Positions 38,598 to 50,055 are shown, counted from the stretch's first letter. The stretch: DNA of 64,000 bases from Diadophis punctatus similis (GCA_023053685.1 JALIGW010000001.1:75047740-75111739), one strand, 5' to 3'. Translations and numbers: made by a program. The notes: generated from the sequence alone by a model not told the origin.

Positions 38598-38960
38598 CAG
38601 AGCTGGACAACTATGGCAATGTGAGGCTATGAATGAGTTTGGGTGTCCTGGTCTGACTGCTTGCTTGTGTTCTTGCAATCTGGTGGTTAGCTTCCTCTCC
38701 GTTTGTCTAACCACCAGATTGCAAGAACACATGTGAGCGGTCAGACCAGGACACCCGAACTCATTCACAGCCTCACATTGCAATGAACAAGGACACACAT
38801 TTAATTTCATAGCAACTAAGATCATTGGCCATGCAGGCACAAATACAGCCAAGGAAGTAATTGAAGTCCAGGAAACAGACCTCTTGTCAGTTAACAGGAG
38901 TGCTGAATTGCCATCAGCTTATCAAATACTTAGGAGCTTAGGGCTTGGCAACACAACGCC
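38598..38960 (+). pseudogene. Penelope-like element C-terminal (GIY-YIG region) remnant with inverted duplication
   Basis: From about 38700 the plus strand reads TTRLQEH(stop)AVRPGHPNSFTASHC, then GHTFNFIATKIIGHAGTNTA and SVNRSAELPSAYQILR, a Penelope-type endonuclease tail. The 38615-38700 stretch is the inverse of 38700-38785, so the fragment begins with a hairpin of about 80-bp arms. Confidence 0.7.
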
Positions 38961-39149
38961 AGCCACTAACACACCAATCAACCAATAGGAAGGCACCACA
39001 TAAACATGGCTCATGGAATAGCCCAAAAGCACGTATTCCAGTAGAGAGAAATTCTCTGAAGGTGGGCTTCAGCATGAATCCTAAAGCTCGGAAGAGTAAA
39101 TCTCTGGTCCCAGTGACCGACCCAAATTCTATTTCACATCATTATCCTG

Positions 39150-39560
39150 GGATACATATATTTTCTTTAAAAAAAATTTTTTTTAAAATTTTTCTTCATT
39201 AAACATCTAAATATTTTAATACAGATCTACACCCGTTTTTACAACATTGTTATCTCTCGGTTATGCACAATAAATCATAAATTTACAGTCTCTTCTGTCT
39301 TCATTTTCTTCTCACATTGTCACACAGTCTTTCCTCTTTTTTTTAGTCCAGTTGTACCATCTAGTCCATGTTTTGTAGTATTCTGAGTTGCATTGTCCTT
39401 TGAGTTGAATAGTCAGCATGTCCATTTCAGCACATCTATATATTTTGTCCATTAGTATGTTTTCTGGTGGGGTTTGATTGTCTTTCCAATATTGTGCATA
39501 TGTTATTCTTGCCGCAGGGATATGTATATTTTCATTCATGTTTTCATTATTTTTAACAGC
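39150..39560 (-). pseudogene. L1-type LINE ORF2 C-terminus and 3' end
   Basis: The minus-strand frame reads NENIHIPAARITYAQYWKDN...ILMDKIYRCAEMDMLTIQ, then YYKTWTRWYNW, like the C-terminus of L1 ORF2, followed by a UTR and an A-rich end. 5'-truncated. Confidence 0.7.
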
Positions 39561-39708
39561 AATATTTTTTGAATTTTGAAGACACCTAGAGTTATTGACT
39601 GAGATGGGTAGTTATAGAAATTGAATAAATAAACAAATAAATGGTTTTTATTTTTTAAAAATAATGTTACATACTGAAGATATTTTCATGATTTTCTGTT
39701 GATCTATT

Positions 39709-39843
39709 CAGGGGTCTCCAACCTTGGCAACTTTAAGACTTGTGGACTTCAACTCACAGAGTTCCTCAGCCAGCAAAGCTAGCTGAGGAATTCTGTGAGT
39801 TGAAGTCCACAAGTCTTAAAGTTGCCAAGGTTGGAGACCCCTG
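39709..39843. mobile_element. palindromic MITE, copy 3
   Basis: CAGGGGTCTCCAACCTTGGC and its exact inverse at the other end; arms of about 65 bp, almost perfect. No clear TSD. Confidence 0.88.
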
Positions 39844-40054
39844 AAATTTTTCTAAATTAATTTTTGTAGATTGTAACTGTCAAGAAAATAATAGGTGCTG
39901 TCAATTTAAATTGGGACATATTCACTTTCCATTCCAAGCAGTGGGATTTAACTGCACATTAACTGCTAATTTTAAATAATTTTTCTGGAATGTCTTTTCT
40001 GAGAAAGCTTCATATATCTTTGATATGCAGTATCTCTTTGTCTTTTTATACTAG

Positions 40055-41326
40055 GAGTACTGGTATCAGAAGAACAACCTGTCCCACCAGTATTGTTGAC
40101 CTCACCCTGCACCAAAGCTGATATTTTACCTGCTTCTGTGACATGCATGCCAAATTCCACCACACCAGTAATAGTGGATAAGCCGAATGCGGTGGAGACT
40201 ATTATCAATGGTGGATCAAATGAAAAAGAAGAGAAGGCACAACCTTCTAACTGTACTGGAGGAGAGGATGCTCCTCTGGATAAAGATGTGGTTGTTAAAA
40301 AATTGCCAAATCTTTCCTTGTCCCAGTGTGATATTTTAAAAACGGGCATTTCTTTTGAGCCTTGGAGCATGGCCAGGCCTGTCCTCTTTTTAGAGGATTT
40401 GAATGATCCTACGTGTTTAAGGAAAGAGAATTTATTGGATGGGTCAGCTCAAGACAGCACGAGAACTGGTTTTCCTCAGGGCAATACTGTGGAGACTAAG
40501 AGGTTTGCAGAAAGCTCTTCCTATATGGATGACCCAAAAGCACAGTTTGACGAATCAGAAAGTGAGATAGCTGTTGCATTGGTGGACAGTTCTCATTCTG
40601 GGGATCCATTCACGTTACATGAACCCATTAAAATAGTTATCACCATGAGTAGCACCCATAACTCAGCTACTGATTTAGAGAGCTTGCATCACATGAAACG
40701 GTCGAGTCCTGAGAAATCTGGTTCAGATCCAGAATCTGCTGTGGCTGCGGCAGTTCAAGACAGCAAACAAAGCAACAATCAAATGATAATCCCTGTCATT
40801 ACTTTTGATCTATCTGAGGACAATGGAGGCCATGCTTTTCAAGAAGTAAGTGAAAGTTTGAGAACCCCAGAGAATTCACATGTAAATGCGTCGTCTAATC
40901 AATGTTCTGGCTATGAATCTGGTGAACAGGACAATATTGGAAAGGAAAACAGTGGGAATCCATCAAACAGTCATGAAGGAATGATGTGTCCTGAAAATGC
41001 TTCTGAAATTCTAGAAGACCCAGAAGAAGGCCGGTGGAATTTGGAGGTACCCATATACAAAACAACTCATGAAAAGAGACATGCTCGTGTTCTCAGTGTG
41101 GATAGTGGGACAGATGTGTTTTTAAGTAAGAACTCGTCAGAGACTGTTAGTGGAAAAGAGAAACTTTTGCCCACCTCAAAGTCTGACCTGGAAGCTAAAG
41201 AAGGGCAGATACCAAATGAATCAAATTTCTTAGAATTTGTTTCACTGCTGGAATCCATCAACACTTCAAAGCCAACAGCACCAGATTTGAAAGCAGAGCC
41301 GGCAAAAGATAAAGGACTGGCTGGAG
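40055..41326 (+). CDS. PCNX2: PCNX2 coding exon 5 (large N-terminal exon)
   Basis: A 1,272-nt exon encoding residues 170-593 plus one base: the long, Ser/Glu/Pro-rich and probably disordered cytosolic region typical of pecanex proteins. Conserved landmarks are LSLSQCD, LHEPIKIVITMSSTHNS, NQCSGYESGE, HEKRHARVLSVDSGTDVF, and SKSDLEAKEGQ followed by PNESNFLEFVSLLESINTSK near the end. The acceptor is TTTATACTAG; the donor GTACAG at 41327 follows GCT GGA G and matches the next exon in phase 1. The reading frame stays open past the donor to TAA at 41416, so an intron-retained product would end 30 codons later. Confidence 0.95.
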
Positions 41327-41899
41327 GTACAGTGCATAATTCAAATTTATTAGTTTCCAATGCATACAAGAAATGTGAGGAATTTATGTGCAATAAAAGC
41401 AGTTTCCACTCATGCTAAAAGCAATATATCTAGAATATTAAACATGAAAGAGATGTTCATAAATAAGTATCAGTAAATTCTTAATTTATATAAGATGGAT
41501 AAGGTTCATCAATGGCTTCATTAGATGTATATTGGGTACCATATTTGATTAGTTTTTAAGAAGACACATTGTCTGCTTGCTGATCTTAATCTCGGTATTT
41601 TACTGGGTTAGAGGAAAAACCTATACATTTCTTTACTCAAGCTTTAAGAATAGCAATAGAATTTAGATTTATATACCACTTTATAATGTTTATTCATTCA
41701 TTCATTCATTTATTCATTCATTCAAATTTGTTAGAGCCATCCAACTCTGGTGGATTCTTTGCACAGTGAATATCAATTGTCCTTTGCTGTTTTTACTCTT
41801 TGTTGCATATCTTGGTTTCCTCTACAGAAGAGCAAATGGAGCCCTTCTTACAATTATATGCAATTGATTCCATTCTTTAGAAGTGTGTGTACATGTAAA

Positions 41900-41902
<3 letters not shown>

Positions 41903-41970
<68 letters not shown>
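41903..41970. repeat. (CA)n microsatellite
   Basis: About 34 uninterrupted AC units in PCNX2 intron 5. Confidence 0.98.
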
Positions 41971-41973
<3 letters not shown>

Positions 41974-42867
41974 TTATAGAAGTCCTCTTCCATACCCAAA
42001 TCCTCTCCAAATCAGATTTTCCAGTTCTGTGCATTATATTTATCTTTTCAGACCCTAATTTACCTAATGCAAGAAAGGGATATGGCTCTACAGCTTTGAA
42101 CAGAAGGACTTGTTGGTCAAAGATTGCAAAATAAACTATAGATTATATAACAATTTTCAGCTACTTCCTAAATAAAAGGACTTTCTCTTCTACAAAATTA
42201 GAATCTAGGATAATCTATCAAAATGAATAAGTTGCAGATAAAGGAAGTTAAGCTGTTTAATTTGGTGCTGGATACCAATTTAGGTGATTTTAAAGGATTA
42301 CTACATAAACTTGTGAATGATCTGTCTTTCCATTCTATTCATTTTAGTACCTCCTTAAATATAGCATTTCTCTTACATATCAGATTGTGGAGAACAAATG
42401 GGAGGAGAGCTTCCATTCTATTGTTTGTGCTTTTGAATTTCCTAGATATATCTGATTGGCTGCTGCTGAATAACATAAAAAGTTGGACTATATTGGCAGC
42501 AGGTCTATAAGTATGTGGTTCTATCAACTTCTGGGAAAAGTAATTTTCACCAATATTTACAGTAAGTGGATAAGAATCATAGAGATCTAGAGCAGTGTTT
42601 TTCAACCACTGTGCCGCGGCACACTAGTGTGCCGTGACATAGTGTAAGGTGTGCCGTGGGTAAAACACCCGCCGGGTGTTTTTGCTACGGGACATCTCTG
42701 TGTCCCGAAAGTTGGTTTCGGGACACAGAGATGCCTCTATTACCGTATTTATCGGCGTATAACACGCAGTTTTAAAACTAAAATTACAAGCCAAAACTCT
42801 ACCTGCGTGTTAAACGCCGATCCCAGCTGATTCACCGCTCTGGGGGCAGCTCAAAAACAGGCGGGCG

Positions 42868-43456
42868 CATCCCTGCTGTTCTCCGGCCAAGAGGCCAAAG
42901 GAGCCCTGGAGCCCTGACGCCGCCCTGCATCTCGGTCTCTTGGGGCTTGTCCGGCAGCCTGCTGGGAAGGCTGCGACGCAGGGAGGGAAGGAGCTGCTAT
43001 TGCCGCACCGGCATGTCTCTGTGGCTGACCAGGGAGCCGCGTCCTTGTTAACAATGGAGAAGCTGCGCGGAGCAGAGGCGCCTGGCGAGCGAGGTGAGTG
43101 GCTACATCGGCTGCAGGCTCCTGCCCGCGTCTCCCGCCCGCCCGCCTCTCATTCTTTTAAATGCTAAGGCAAGAGGTGGGCAAGCGGGCGGGAGACGCGG
43201 GCAGGAGCCTGCCGCCGATGCAGCCACTCGCCTTGCTCGCCAGGCGCCTCTGCTCCGCGCAGCTTCTCCATTGTTAACAAGGACGCGGCTCCCTGGTCAG
43301 CCACAGAGACATGCCGGAGCGGCAATAGCAGCTCCTTCCCTCCCTGCGTCGCAGCCTTCCCAGCAGGCTGCCGGACAAGCCCCAAGAGACCGAGATGCAG
43401 GGCGGCGTCAGGGCTCCAGGGCTCCTTCGCCGCTTGGCCGGAGAACAGCAGGGATG
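42868..43456. repeat. CpG-rich inverted repeat, arms of about 275 bp
   Basis: CATCCCTGCTGTTCTCCGGC at the left is matched by its inverse at the right end. The loop is about 30-40 bp around 43160. The left arm contains AACAATGGAGAAGCTGCGC with an open frame running into GCGAGCGAG|GTGAGT, resembling a first coding exon and donor. Confidence 0.88.
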
Positions 43457-43544
43457 CTGCCACGGTCTGGGACTCAGTCGGGTGGCTGCAGCCCCGCGGG
43501 AGACGGCAACAGAGGTTCCTTCTTTCTCCTACAGGGAGAAAGAC

Positions 43545-43629
43545 AGAAGGAAGGAAGGAAGGAAGGAAGGAAGGAAGGAAGGAAGGAAGGAAGGAAGGAA
43601 GGAAGGAAGGAGAAGACAGACAGACGGAC

Positions 43630-43696
<67 letters not shown>

Positions 43697-43775
43697 AGAA
43701 AGAAAGAAAAAAAAAAGAAGTTAGGAAGGAAGACAGACAGAAAGAAAGAAAGAAAAAGAAAGAAAGATGAAAGAC

Positions 43776-43838
<63 letters not shown>

Positions 43839-44037
43839 AAAAGAAAGAGGTTAGAAAGGAAGGAAGACAGAAAGAAAGAAAAAGATGTTAGGAAGGAAGG
43901 AAAGAAGAAGAAAGAAGACAGACAGACAGAAAGAAAGAAGTTAGGAAGGAAGGAAGACAGAAAGAAAGAAAAAGAGATGTTAGGAAGGAAGAAAGAAGAA
44001 GAAAGAAGACAGACAGACAGAAAGAAAGAAAGAAAAA
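43545..44037. repeat. (GGAA)n / (GAAA)n microsatellite complex
   Basis: GGAA units, then GAAA arrays broken by GACAGACAG, with a repeated module GTTAGGAAGGAAGACAGAAA occurring several times. Confidence 0.96.
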
Positions 44038-44386
44038 ATAATTTCTTTTTGTTTATTTGATTCCTATTCAAGAGAATTACTTTATATATAGTCAATATAG
44101 GCACAGAGTTAAATTTTTTTAACATTTTCTAATGGTGGTGTGCCTCGTGATTTTTTTCATGAAAAAAGTGTGCCTTTGCACAAAAAAGGTTGAAAAACAC
44201 TGATCTAGAGGTTGAAAGCAAGCAACAGAATAGTTGAAATATTGTATTAGCATTAAGATGATCAAAGATAGAGGTTAATGAGATTAGGTTAAACTGGAGA
44301 ACAAGTAATAAATGAATAGGATTTTTTTTTAAAAAAAAGAGAAGTCAGAGATAGGAGAAAGCAGTATAATGCATATATGAGATGTC

Positions 44387-45011
44387 CAGTGGTGGGTTCC
44401 TACCAGTGCGGTCCACTCTATAGCACCGGTAGCGGCCCGCTGGTGACATCACAGTACAGCGGTCGGTTGCTGGGTATCGCCATTTTTTTAAAAAAAATAA
44501 ATTTGTTTTTAAATTTTCTTCTGCGCATGCCCAGAAGCCGAGCTTCCAGCACTGCGCATGCGCTGCCTTCCTACCCCACAGTGAATCTAAGCAGGGGAGG
44601 ATGGCTGAGGGAGTGCGTGAGATGCTGAAAGAATGGGCGGCAGGAGCTATCTCCATTCCCCTCCCTTCAGCAGTCTGAGAAGCCACGAACACGCGGTGAT
44701 GATCCCAGGCATTTTTGCACGTTCGAGGCTTCTCGAGCTGCTGAGGGGAGCGGGAACAGGCGGCAGGAGCCTAGGATCATCAAATGGGGAGAAGCATTCA
44801 GGCCGGACGGAGCCTCCTAGAAGAACTGCTGCCGCGGGCTTGCTGCTCCCACTGCGGGGGCTGCATTGCGGGTGGGCAATGCACCCTGCTTCTCCGGCCA
44901 TTGCCAAGCTCCCGAGGGCCACGCCCACCTAGTCACATGGCTGGCAAGCCACACCCACAAAATAAGCCACACCCACAGAGTGGTAGTAAAAAAATTAGGA
45001 ACCTGCCCCTG
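44387..45011. mobile_element. hAT MITE, family 2, 625-bp form
   Basis: Ends CAGTGGTGGGTTCCTACC and TAGGAACCTGCCCCTG. The TSD GAGATGTC is perfect (44379-44386, 45012-45019). The interior holds GCGCATGCCCAGAAGC, as in other family members. Confidence 0.9.
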
Positions 45012-45485
45012 GAGATGTCTGAAGAAGATAGAGAGTATAGAATTTAAGAATGAGGACTAAAGAGCAAAAAGGAAGGAGAAGGAAAACCTATCTGGAGTGA
45101 AGCTGACAGTAAAATCAAAGAGACAGAAAAGGAGGAAAAGGGAATATTTAATATCACATTTCCTACAGACTCAGCTTATGAATCACTTTGCCATCAATCC
45201 ATACAAGCATAAAGGAAAAGACAGCAGATGATTCATTTAATACTTGTGATATTGCTACTTTTCAGCATCACTAGTGGACATCATCATATGTAAGTGCTTG
45301 GCCCAATAAATTTATTAACTTTGATCTCTCGGGTGGGGGCATGAATTAATGTGGTCATAAATTGATTTTCAAAGGTCTGATGTTTTCTATGGTGGTGGTA
45401 TCAAGACCTTTTTTATTCAGGAAAGAAAAATACAAGCAAAAAATTTCCCAGGTGGTACATGGAAAGTTTTCTCTGTGTCTTTCAG

Positions 45486-45648
45486 ATGGCTTTTTAAGAG
45501 AGAAAAAAGAGGGTGCATTGACAACAGGAAAAAATTGTGCAGAAAAAGAAAACCATGGTTCCTGTAAACAGGAGAAAACCGAGATGGAAACTCAGGATTG
45601 TACTAATGTTAATCCAGTGATCCCAGAATCAATAAAGTTCACTGCCCA
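45486..45648 (+). CDS. PCNX2: PCNX2 coding exon 6
   Basis: Residues 594-647 plus two bases. The acceptor is TCTGTGTCTTTCAG and the donor GTAAGA. The sequence begins DGFLREKKEGALTTGK, corresponding to the human stretch around SGLLRDN...KKEE; it is otherwise poorly conserved, charged and Cys-containing (NCAEKENHGSCKQEKTEMET). It lies 4.2 kb after exon 5, beyond a 1.6-kb hAT element and a 625-bp MITE. Confidence 0.88.
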
Positions 45649-45785
45649 GTAAGAACTATGTTCTTATTTTCAACTATACTGTAATATGTGTTGGCCATAT
45701 GCATTATAAAAGAACTCACGTCAAATTTCATTTGATCTATTTTCTTGGTTTTATGAGAAATTGCTTGGGTGGGGCAAAGAAAGAG

Positions 45786-46015
45786 CTGAAGTGGTGCAGT
45801 GGTTAAATGCTGCGACTGCAGGCTGACTGCTAGTTCAGCAGTTCAGCTGTTCAAATCTCACTAGGCTCAAGGTTGACTCAGCCTTCCATCCTTCTGAGGT
45901 CGGTAAAATGAGGACCCAGATTGTTGGGGGCAATATGCTAAACTCTGTAAACCGCTTAGAGAGGGCTGTAAAGCACTATGAAGCGGTATATAAGTAAAGT
46001 GCTATTGCTATTGCT
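45786..46015 (+). mobile_element. tRNA-derived SINE
   Basis: An A-box-like TGGTGCAGTGGTTAAATGC and B-box-like GTTCAAATCTCAC in the head, then GGTTGACTCAGCCTTCC, GAGGTCGGTAAAATGAGG and a CTATTGCTATTGCTA tail. Inverse copies are at 48619-49020 and 52633-52885. Confidence 0.85.
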
Positions 46016-46083
46016 AAAGATTTCACTTTCTGCTTTTGAAACTCTTTTTTCCCCTCCATTTTTCTTATTGATATTTTGACAAG

Positions 46084-46235
46084 TTACCAGAGCACCAGAC
46101 AACGACAGATCATTTATCGGGTAACTTCACAACCAGACAGTTCCCTCTTGCAAGTCATAAGTGGGCCTGAAGCATCGGTGCAAGAAGAGATGTCCTTGGA
46201 TGCAATGCACATCTATTCCTTCATAGATGGAAATG
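46084..46235 (+). CDS. PCNX2: PCNX2 coding exon 7
   Basis: Residues 648-698 plus one base. It completes a His codon after the acceptor TATTTTGACAAG and encodes the conserved RQRQIIYRVTSQPDSSLLQV and ISGPEASVQEEMSLDAMHIY, near-identical to human PCNX2. It ends in FIDGNG at the donor GTAACC. Confidence 0.93.
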
Positions 46236-46647
46236 GTAACCTCATATGGAGGAATTGGGAGAACTTTTGCTTTGGATAACTCATTTAGGTTTCTATGTGT
46301 ACGTGGATTAGCTTCTCAGACTCATGTATCTGAATGGGTTCCAGGATTCCATTGAGACATGGCAATTAAGTTTTTTTTTTTAATGTATAGATCCTACACA
46401 TTTAAAGTTTGGAAGGTTATCATCAACACTTCAAATGTGCCCAATAAGTAGTCCAAGTATGTATGTGTGTATGTGTGCATTTATTTATTTCCCACATTTA
46501 TTATCTTTACAAATTACTCAAGAGGGCAAACATCCAACACACCTTCCTCCTACTTTCCCCACAACAGCAACCCTTTTCATAGCCTATTGGCACAACAACA
46601 ACCCTCCTGATTCTTCAATCTTATTTTGCTCCATACTGTCCACCATT

Positions 46648-46755
46648 TTCTCCTCTCCTCTCCTCTCCTCTCCTCTCCTCTCCTCTCCTCTCCTCTCCTC
46701 TCCTCTCCTCTCCTCTCCTCTCCTCTCCTCTCCTCTCCCCTCCCCCCTCCTCTCC
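46648..46755. repeat. (CTCCT)n microsatellite
   Basis: About 18 perfect CTCCT units followed by CCTCC and CTT tracts. Confidence 0.97.
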
Positions 46756-47555
46756 TCACTTCTTCGAAGCTTTCTTTCTTCTTCTTCTTCTTCTTCTCTT
46801 TTCCTCCCTTTGCACTTTGGGTTCCAGATGCTGCAACAGCCAGCCTTGTTCTCTGCCATCCTTTCTGTTTCTCTTCCACAAACTCTCCTTTATAGCATTT
46901 GAATGTGCTGTGGCCAATAGCTTCAGAGGTTTCTGCACTTTCCTTTGGGATGAATGTCAGTGCCATCGGGACCCAAGACCATCCAGATTCTAATCTTTAC
47001 ACTTAACTGCAACACCAGTCCATACTCTCTTAATGAAACATGGACTTAACTTGCTCTCTTCCCTTTAACATTTTCCCAATTCCAGCTCAGTCCATGAACT
47101 TCTCTCCTCCTAGTTTTCTCCCTCTTTCTTTCAGAATTGAGCTCTGGAACTAAATTTTAACACCCAAATTTAAGTTTTAACAAACTTGCTAACACTCTTT
47201 CAGATGCCATTGTTCTGATTTGTCCATCAAGGCCTTCCAAAATTATGCAGTATATAGGTGTAGATACCTGTACATAAAATGGAAATATGACAGGTGCAAA
47301 GTCACAAGAGGATTGTTGCCAAGGCTAGGGCTGGGGCAAGGAACATTTTAAAATGATTGTGTTGCAGCAGCTACAATGGTGCTGAAATCTGTCTTGTCAG
47401 ATAGATCTCAGAGAATGCAAGTCATTGACAAGGATACCTTAAGATAGGATTTCTATTTCTGGAAAGCTGCCCTTCTAATTTTATAATTTCCCAGTTATAA
47501 AACTGAGTGCATGGCAGATCATTGCTCAACAGATTATGTCTCTTTTTATTTGAAG

Positions 47556-47640
47556 GAGAAATGAGGTCCTTGTACTTAAGGAGTCAAACAGAAGGAAATA
47601 TTGAAAATTCACCCATCTATGATTGCATCTCCAATACTCA
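47556..47640 (+). CDS. PCNX2: PCNX2 coding exon 8 (85 nt)
   Basis: A short exon encoding GEMRSLYLRSQTEGNIENSP followed by IYDCISNT and two bases. The acceptor is TTTTTATTTGAAG and the donor GTAAGT. It corresponds to the human segment GEIRSCYLKSGNQKEG...NNDCLSQ. The reading is in frame from exon 7 (phase 1) to exon 9 (phase 2). Confidence 0.9.
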
Positions 47641-47910
47641 GTAAGTAAACTCCTCATGTGCTGGATTGGGGGGATGACTCCATTTCATTTCTGGAGTGGT
47701 TACTTAGTTTTCCAAAATTAAAGATTGGGAATATCATTTTCATGAAATGTCCATATGCGAATGACATAGATTCTGTTGTATAATAATTTAGATATTTCCT
47801 GCTTCAAGCTCTGTATTTTCTGCAATAAATCATAGCATTTCTCCAACTTCTAATTATAGTTACCAGTATTTGAACTTAGGACTTCTTATTTGCAAAACAG
47901 ATTATCTAAA

Positions 47911-48045
47911 CAGGGGTAGGCAAAGTTGGCTCTTCTATGACTCGTGGACTTCAACTCCCAGAATTCCTAAGCTAGCATGATTGGCTCAGAAATTCTAGGA
48001 GTTGAAGTCCATGAGTCATAGAAGAGCCAACTTTACCTACCCCTG
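47911..48045. mobile_element. palindromic MITE, copy 4
   Basis: CAGGGGTAGGCAAAGTTGGC with its inverse GCCAACTTTACCTACCCCTG. The arms contain TATGACTCGTGGACTTCAAC. Confidence 0.87.
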
Positions 48046-48236
48046 ATCTAGCACATCTACTCTGTTAGGAAATTGAACTGTTGAATATCTAGGATAAGAG
48101 TAAAAGAATAAGTTTTATTTGATGTCCTGTAAACAATCTAACAAAGGTCTTAATTTTGTGCCAGTACAACATTTGTTCTGTGTTTGCAAATTTTTCCTGT
48201 GATGTAAGTTACTGTTGCAATAGAGATAGTCTATAG

Positions 48237-48610
48237 CAGGGGTGTCAAACTTGATTTCATTGAGGGCCGCATCAGGGTTGTGTTTGACCTCTGGGGGCTG
48301 GGGTGGGCGTGGGTGGGGTGGGCGTGGCCAGCTCGACGCCACTCGTGTCGGGGGTGCCTGTGGTGGCCTGAGCACTCTTGCCAGCGAAAATGGGCTCCTG
48401 AGCTCCATTTTTGGCTGTGATGGCCTCCTGCAACCCTCTGCCAGTGAAAACAGAGCTCGGGAGTGCCACATGAGGCCCTCCCGAGCTCTGTTTTCACTGG
48501 CAGAGGCACCGCAGACCAGTCTTTCACTGTTTCCAGGACGGCCCTGAGGGCCAGATCTAAACATCGCATGGGACGGATTTGCCCCCCGGGCCTTGAGTTT
48601 GACACCTCTG
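48237..48610. mobile_element. hAT element (TIR CAGGGGTGTCAAACTT)
   Basis: Ends CAGGGGTGTCAAACTTGAT and GAGTTTGACACCTCTG. The TSD GTCTATAG is perfect (48229-48236, 48611-48618). The interior has an inverted GAGCTC...TTTTCACTGGCAG segment. Confidence 0.9.
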
Positions 48611-48618
48611 GTCTATAG

Positions 48619-49020
48619 CAATAGCAATAGCACTTAGACTTACCGTGTTTCCCCGAAAATAAGACCCTGTCTTTTATATTTTTTGAACCCTGAAATAAGC
48701 CCTTGGCCTTATTACCATGCACTCAAAAGCCTGATTGGGCTTATTATCAGGGGATGTCTTATTTTGGGGGAAACAGGGTATATACCATTTTACAATGCTT
48801 TACAGTTCTCTCTGTTCACTGTGAATCACAGTGCTTTACAGCCCTCTCTAAGTGGTTTGCAGAGTCAGCATATTTCCCCCAACAATCCGGGTCCTCATTT
48901 TACCGGCTTCGAAAGGATCGAAGCCTGAGTTAACCCTGAGCCGCTCAGAATCGAACTCCTGGAATGAGCAGTGAGTTAGCCTGCAGTACTGTATTCTAAC
49001 CACTGTGCCACCATGGCTCT
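48619..49020 (-). mobile_element. tRNA-derived SINE (minus) interrupted by a MITE
   Basis: The SINE tail CAATAGCAATAGCACTTAGA at the left and the head near 49010 (CTAACCACTGTGCCACCATGG on the plus strand) flank an insertion. The second part is degraded. Confidence 0.82.
48643..48778. mobile_element. TA-flanked MITE (CCGTGTTTCCCCGAAAATAA) nested in a SINE
   Basis: Inserted at ACTTA|TATACC of the SINE, with TA on both sides. Ends CCGTGTTTCCCC and GGGGGAAACAGGG. Confidence 0.85.
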
Positions 49021-49747
49021 TATCATAAGTATAGTCCCACCTAATAATGGAAGAGGACTAGTGTCCTCATGATTTGATTGTGCATATCAAAATTGAGGGA
49101 TGCCTTCTTGGGGAGGATATGCCCTACTGTCTTCTTCAGTGAGAATAACAGCAGCTCCTCGTTCAAGGATGCATTTATCATGGCATTAATTTCAGCCCGT
49201 GTAGAGATCTTTACCAACCAGGGGCCATGATTTGGGCCTAATCTAAAGCTTTGCCCCCCAACTCAGAAGTGGGAGGGGTTGTAGGAGAAGGCAGGAAAGG
49301 GCCACTTCATGAATATGAGCATTCTTCCTTTGGTGGGATGGAAATTAGGATTTCTTTTGTGTTTGTGAATCAAATATGTGTTATTTCAGTCAGCATCTCT
49401 TAAAAAGCATTCTTTAGGGACAAACATCCCCCCCCCATAATTACTCAATTATGCGTCAGGATACTTCAATATAGTAACATTTTATCATCAGTAAGTTAGC
49501 CAAAGAAAATAGAATTCATTTATTGGACTTATATCTCATGTTTCCTTCAAAGTGCATATATTGGCTCCCTCTTCTAATTTTCCCTTACAACAATGTCCCT
49601 GCATGATACGTTGGACTGCGAGAACAATTAGCCAAAAGTCTGCAGTGAGCGTTCAGAGTAGACCTGAATGTGGGTCTCCAGAGTGCTAGTCCTACATCTT
49701 AACCAGTTCTTAACCAGTTCACACCAGTTCTCACTAATATTCTAGAT

Positions 49748-49882
49748 CAGGGCTCTCCAACCTTGGCAACTTTAAGACTTGTGGACTTCAACTCCCAGAG
49801 TTCCTCAGCCAGCTTTGCTGGCTGAGGAATTCTGGGAGTTGAAATCCACAAGTCTTAAAGTTGCCAAGGTTGGAGAGCCCTG
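49748..49882. mobile_element. palindromic MITE, copy 5
   Basis: CAGGGCTCTCCAACCTTGGC and its inverse; arms of about 65 bp. Flanks TTCTAGAT / TTTAGATC are only loosely alike. Confidence 0.86.
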
Positions 49883-49889
49883 TTTAGAT

Positions 49890-50036
49890 CAGTGTTTCTC
49901 AATCTTGCCAAATTGAAGATGTATGGATTTAAACTCCCAGAATTCCCTAGCCAGCAGATGGGTGGTGAATTCTGGAAATCCTGTCTGGGGAATTCTGAGA
50001 ATTGAAGCCCTTCAAGTTGCAAGGTTGAGAAACTCT
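49890..50036. mobile_element. palindromic MITE, degraded copy
   Basis: CAGTGTTTCTCAATCTTGCC at the left, with inverse arms around AATTCTGG...TTGAAGCCCTTCAAGTTG, ending AGGTTGAGAAACTCTTG. Confidence 0.7.
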
Positions 50037-50055
50037 TGTTATAGATCAGTCTTAC

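Larger units (their letters stand above)
42593..44202. mobile_element. 1.6-kb hAT element (TIR CAGTGTTTTTCAACC) with palindromic cargo
   Basis: Left end CAGTGTTTTTCAACCACTGT with GTGCCGCGGCACAC, right end GGTTGAAAAACACTG. The TSD ATCTAGAG is perfect (42585-42592, 44203-44210). It holds the start of another MITE at 42744 (CCGTATTTATCGGCG), a large inverted repeat (42868-43456) and long GGAA/GAAA arrays. No transposase frame is visible. Confidence 0.9.

Noticed and set aside
43094..43891. Long 265-codon open frame
   Set aside because: It runs from the inverted repeat into GGAA/GAAA microsatellite; Lys/Glu/Arg repeats are typical of chance frames.
46435..46966. Frames on both strands rich in LLSSP or EERRG
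   Set aside because: Products of the CTCCT microsatellite with no conserved sequence.
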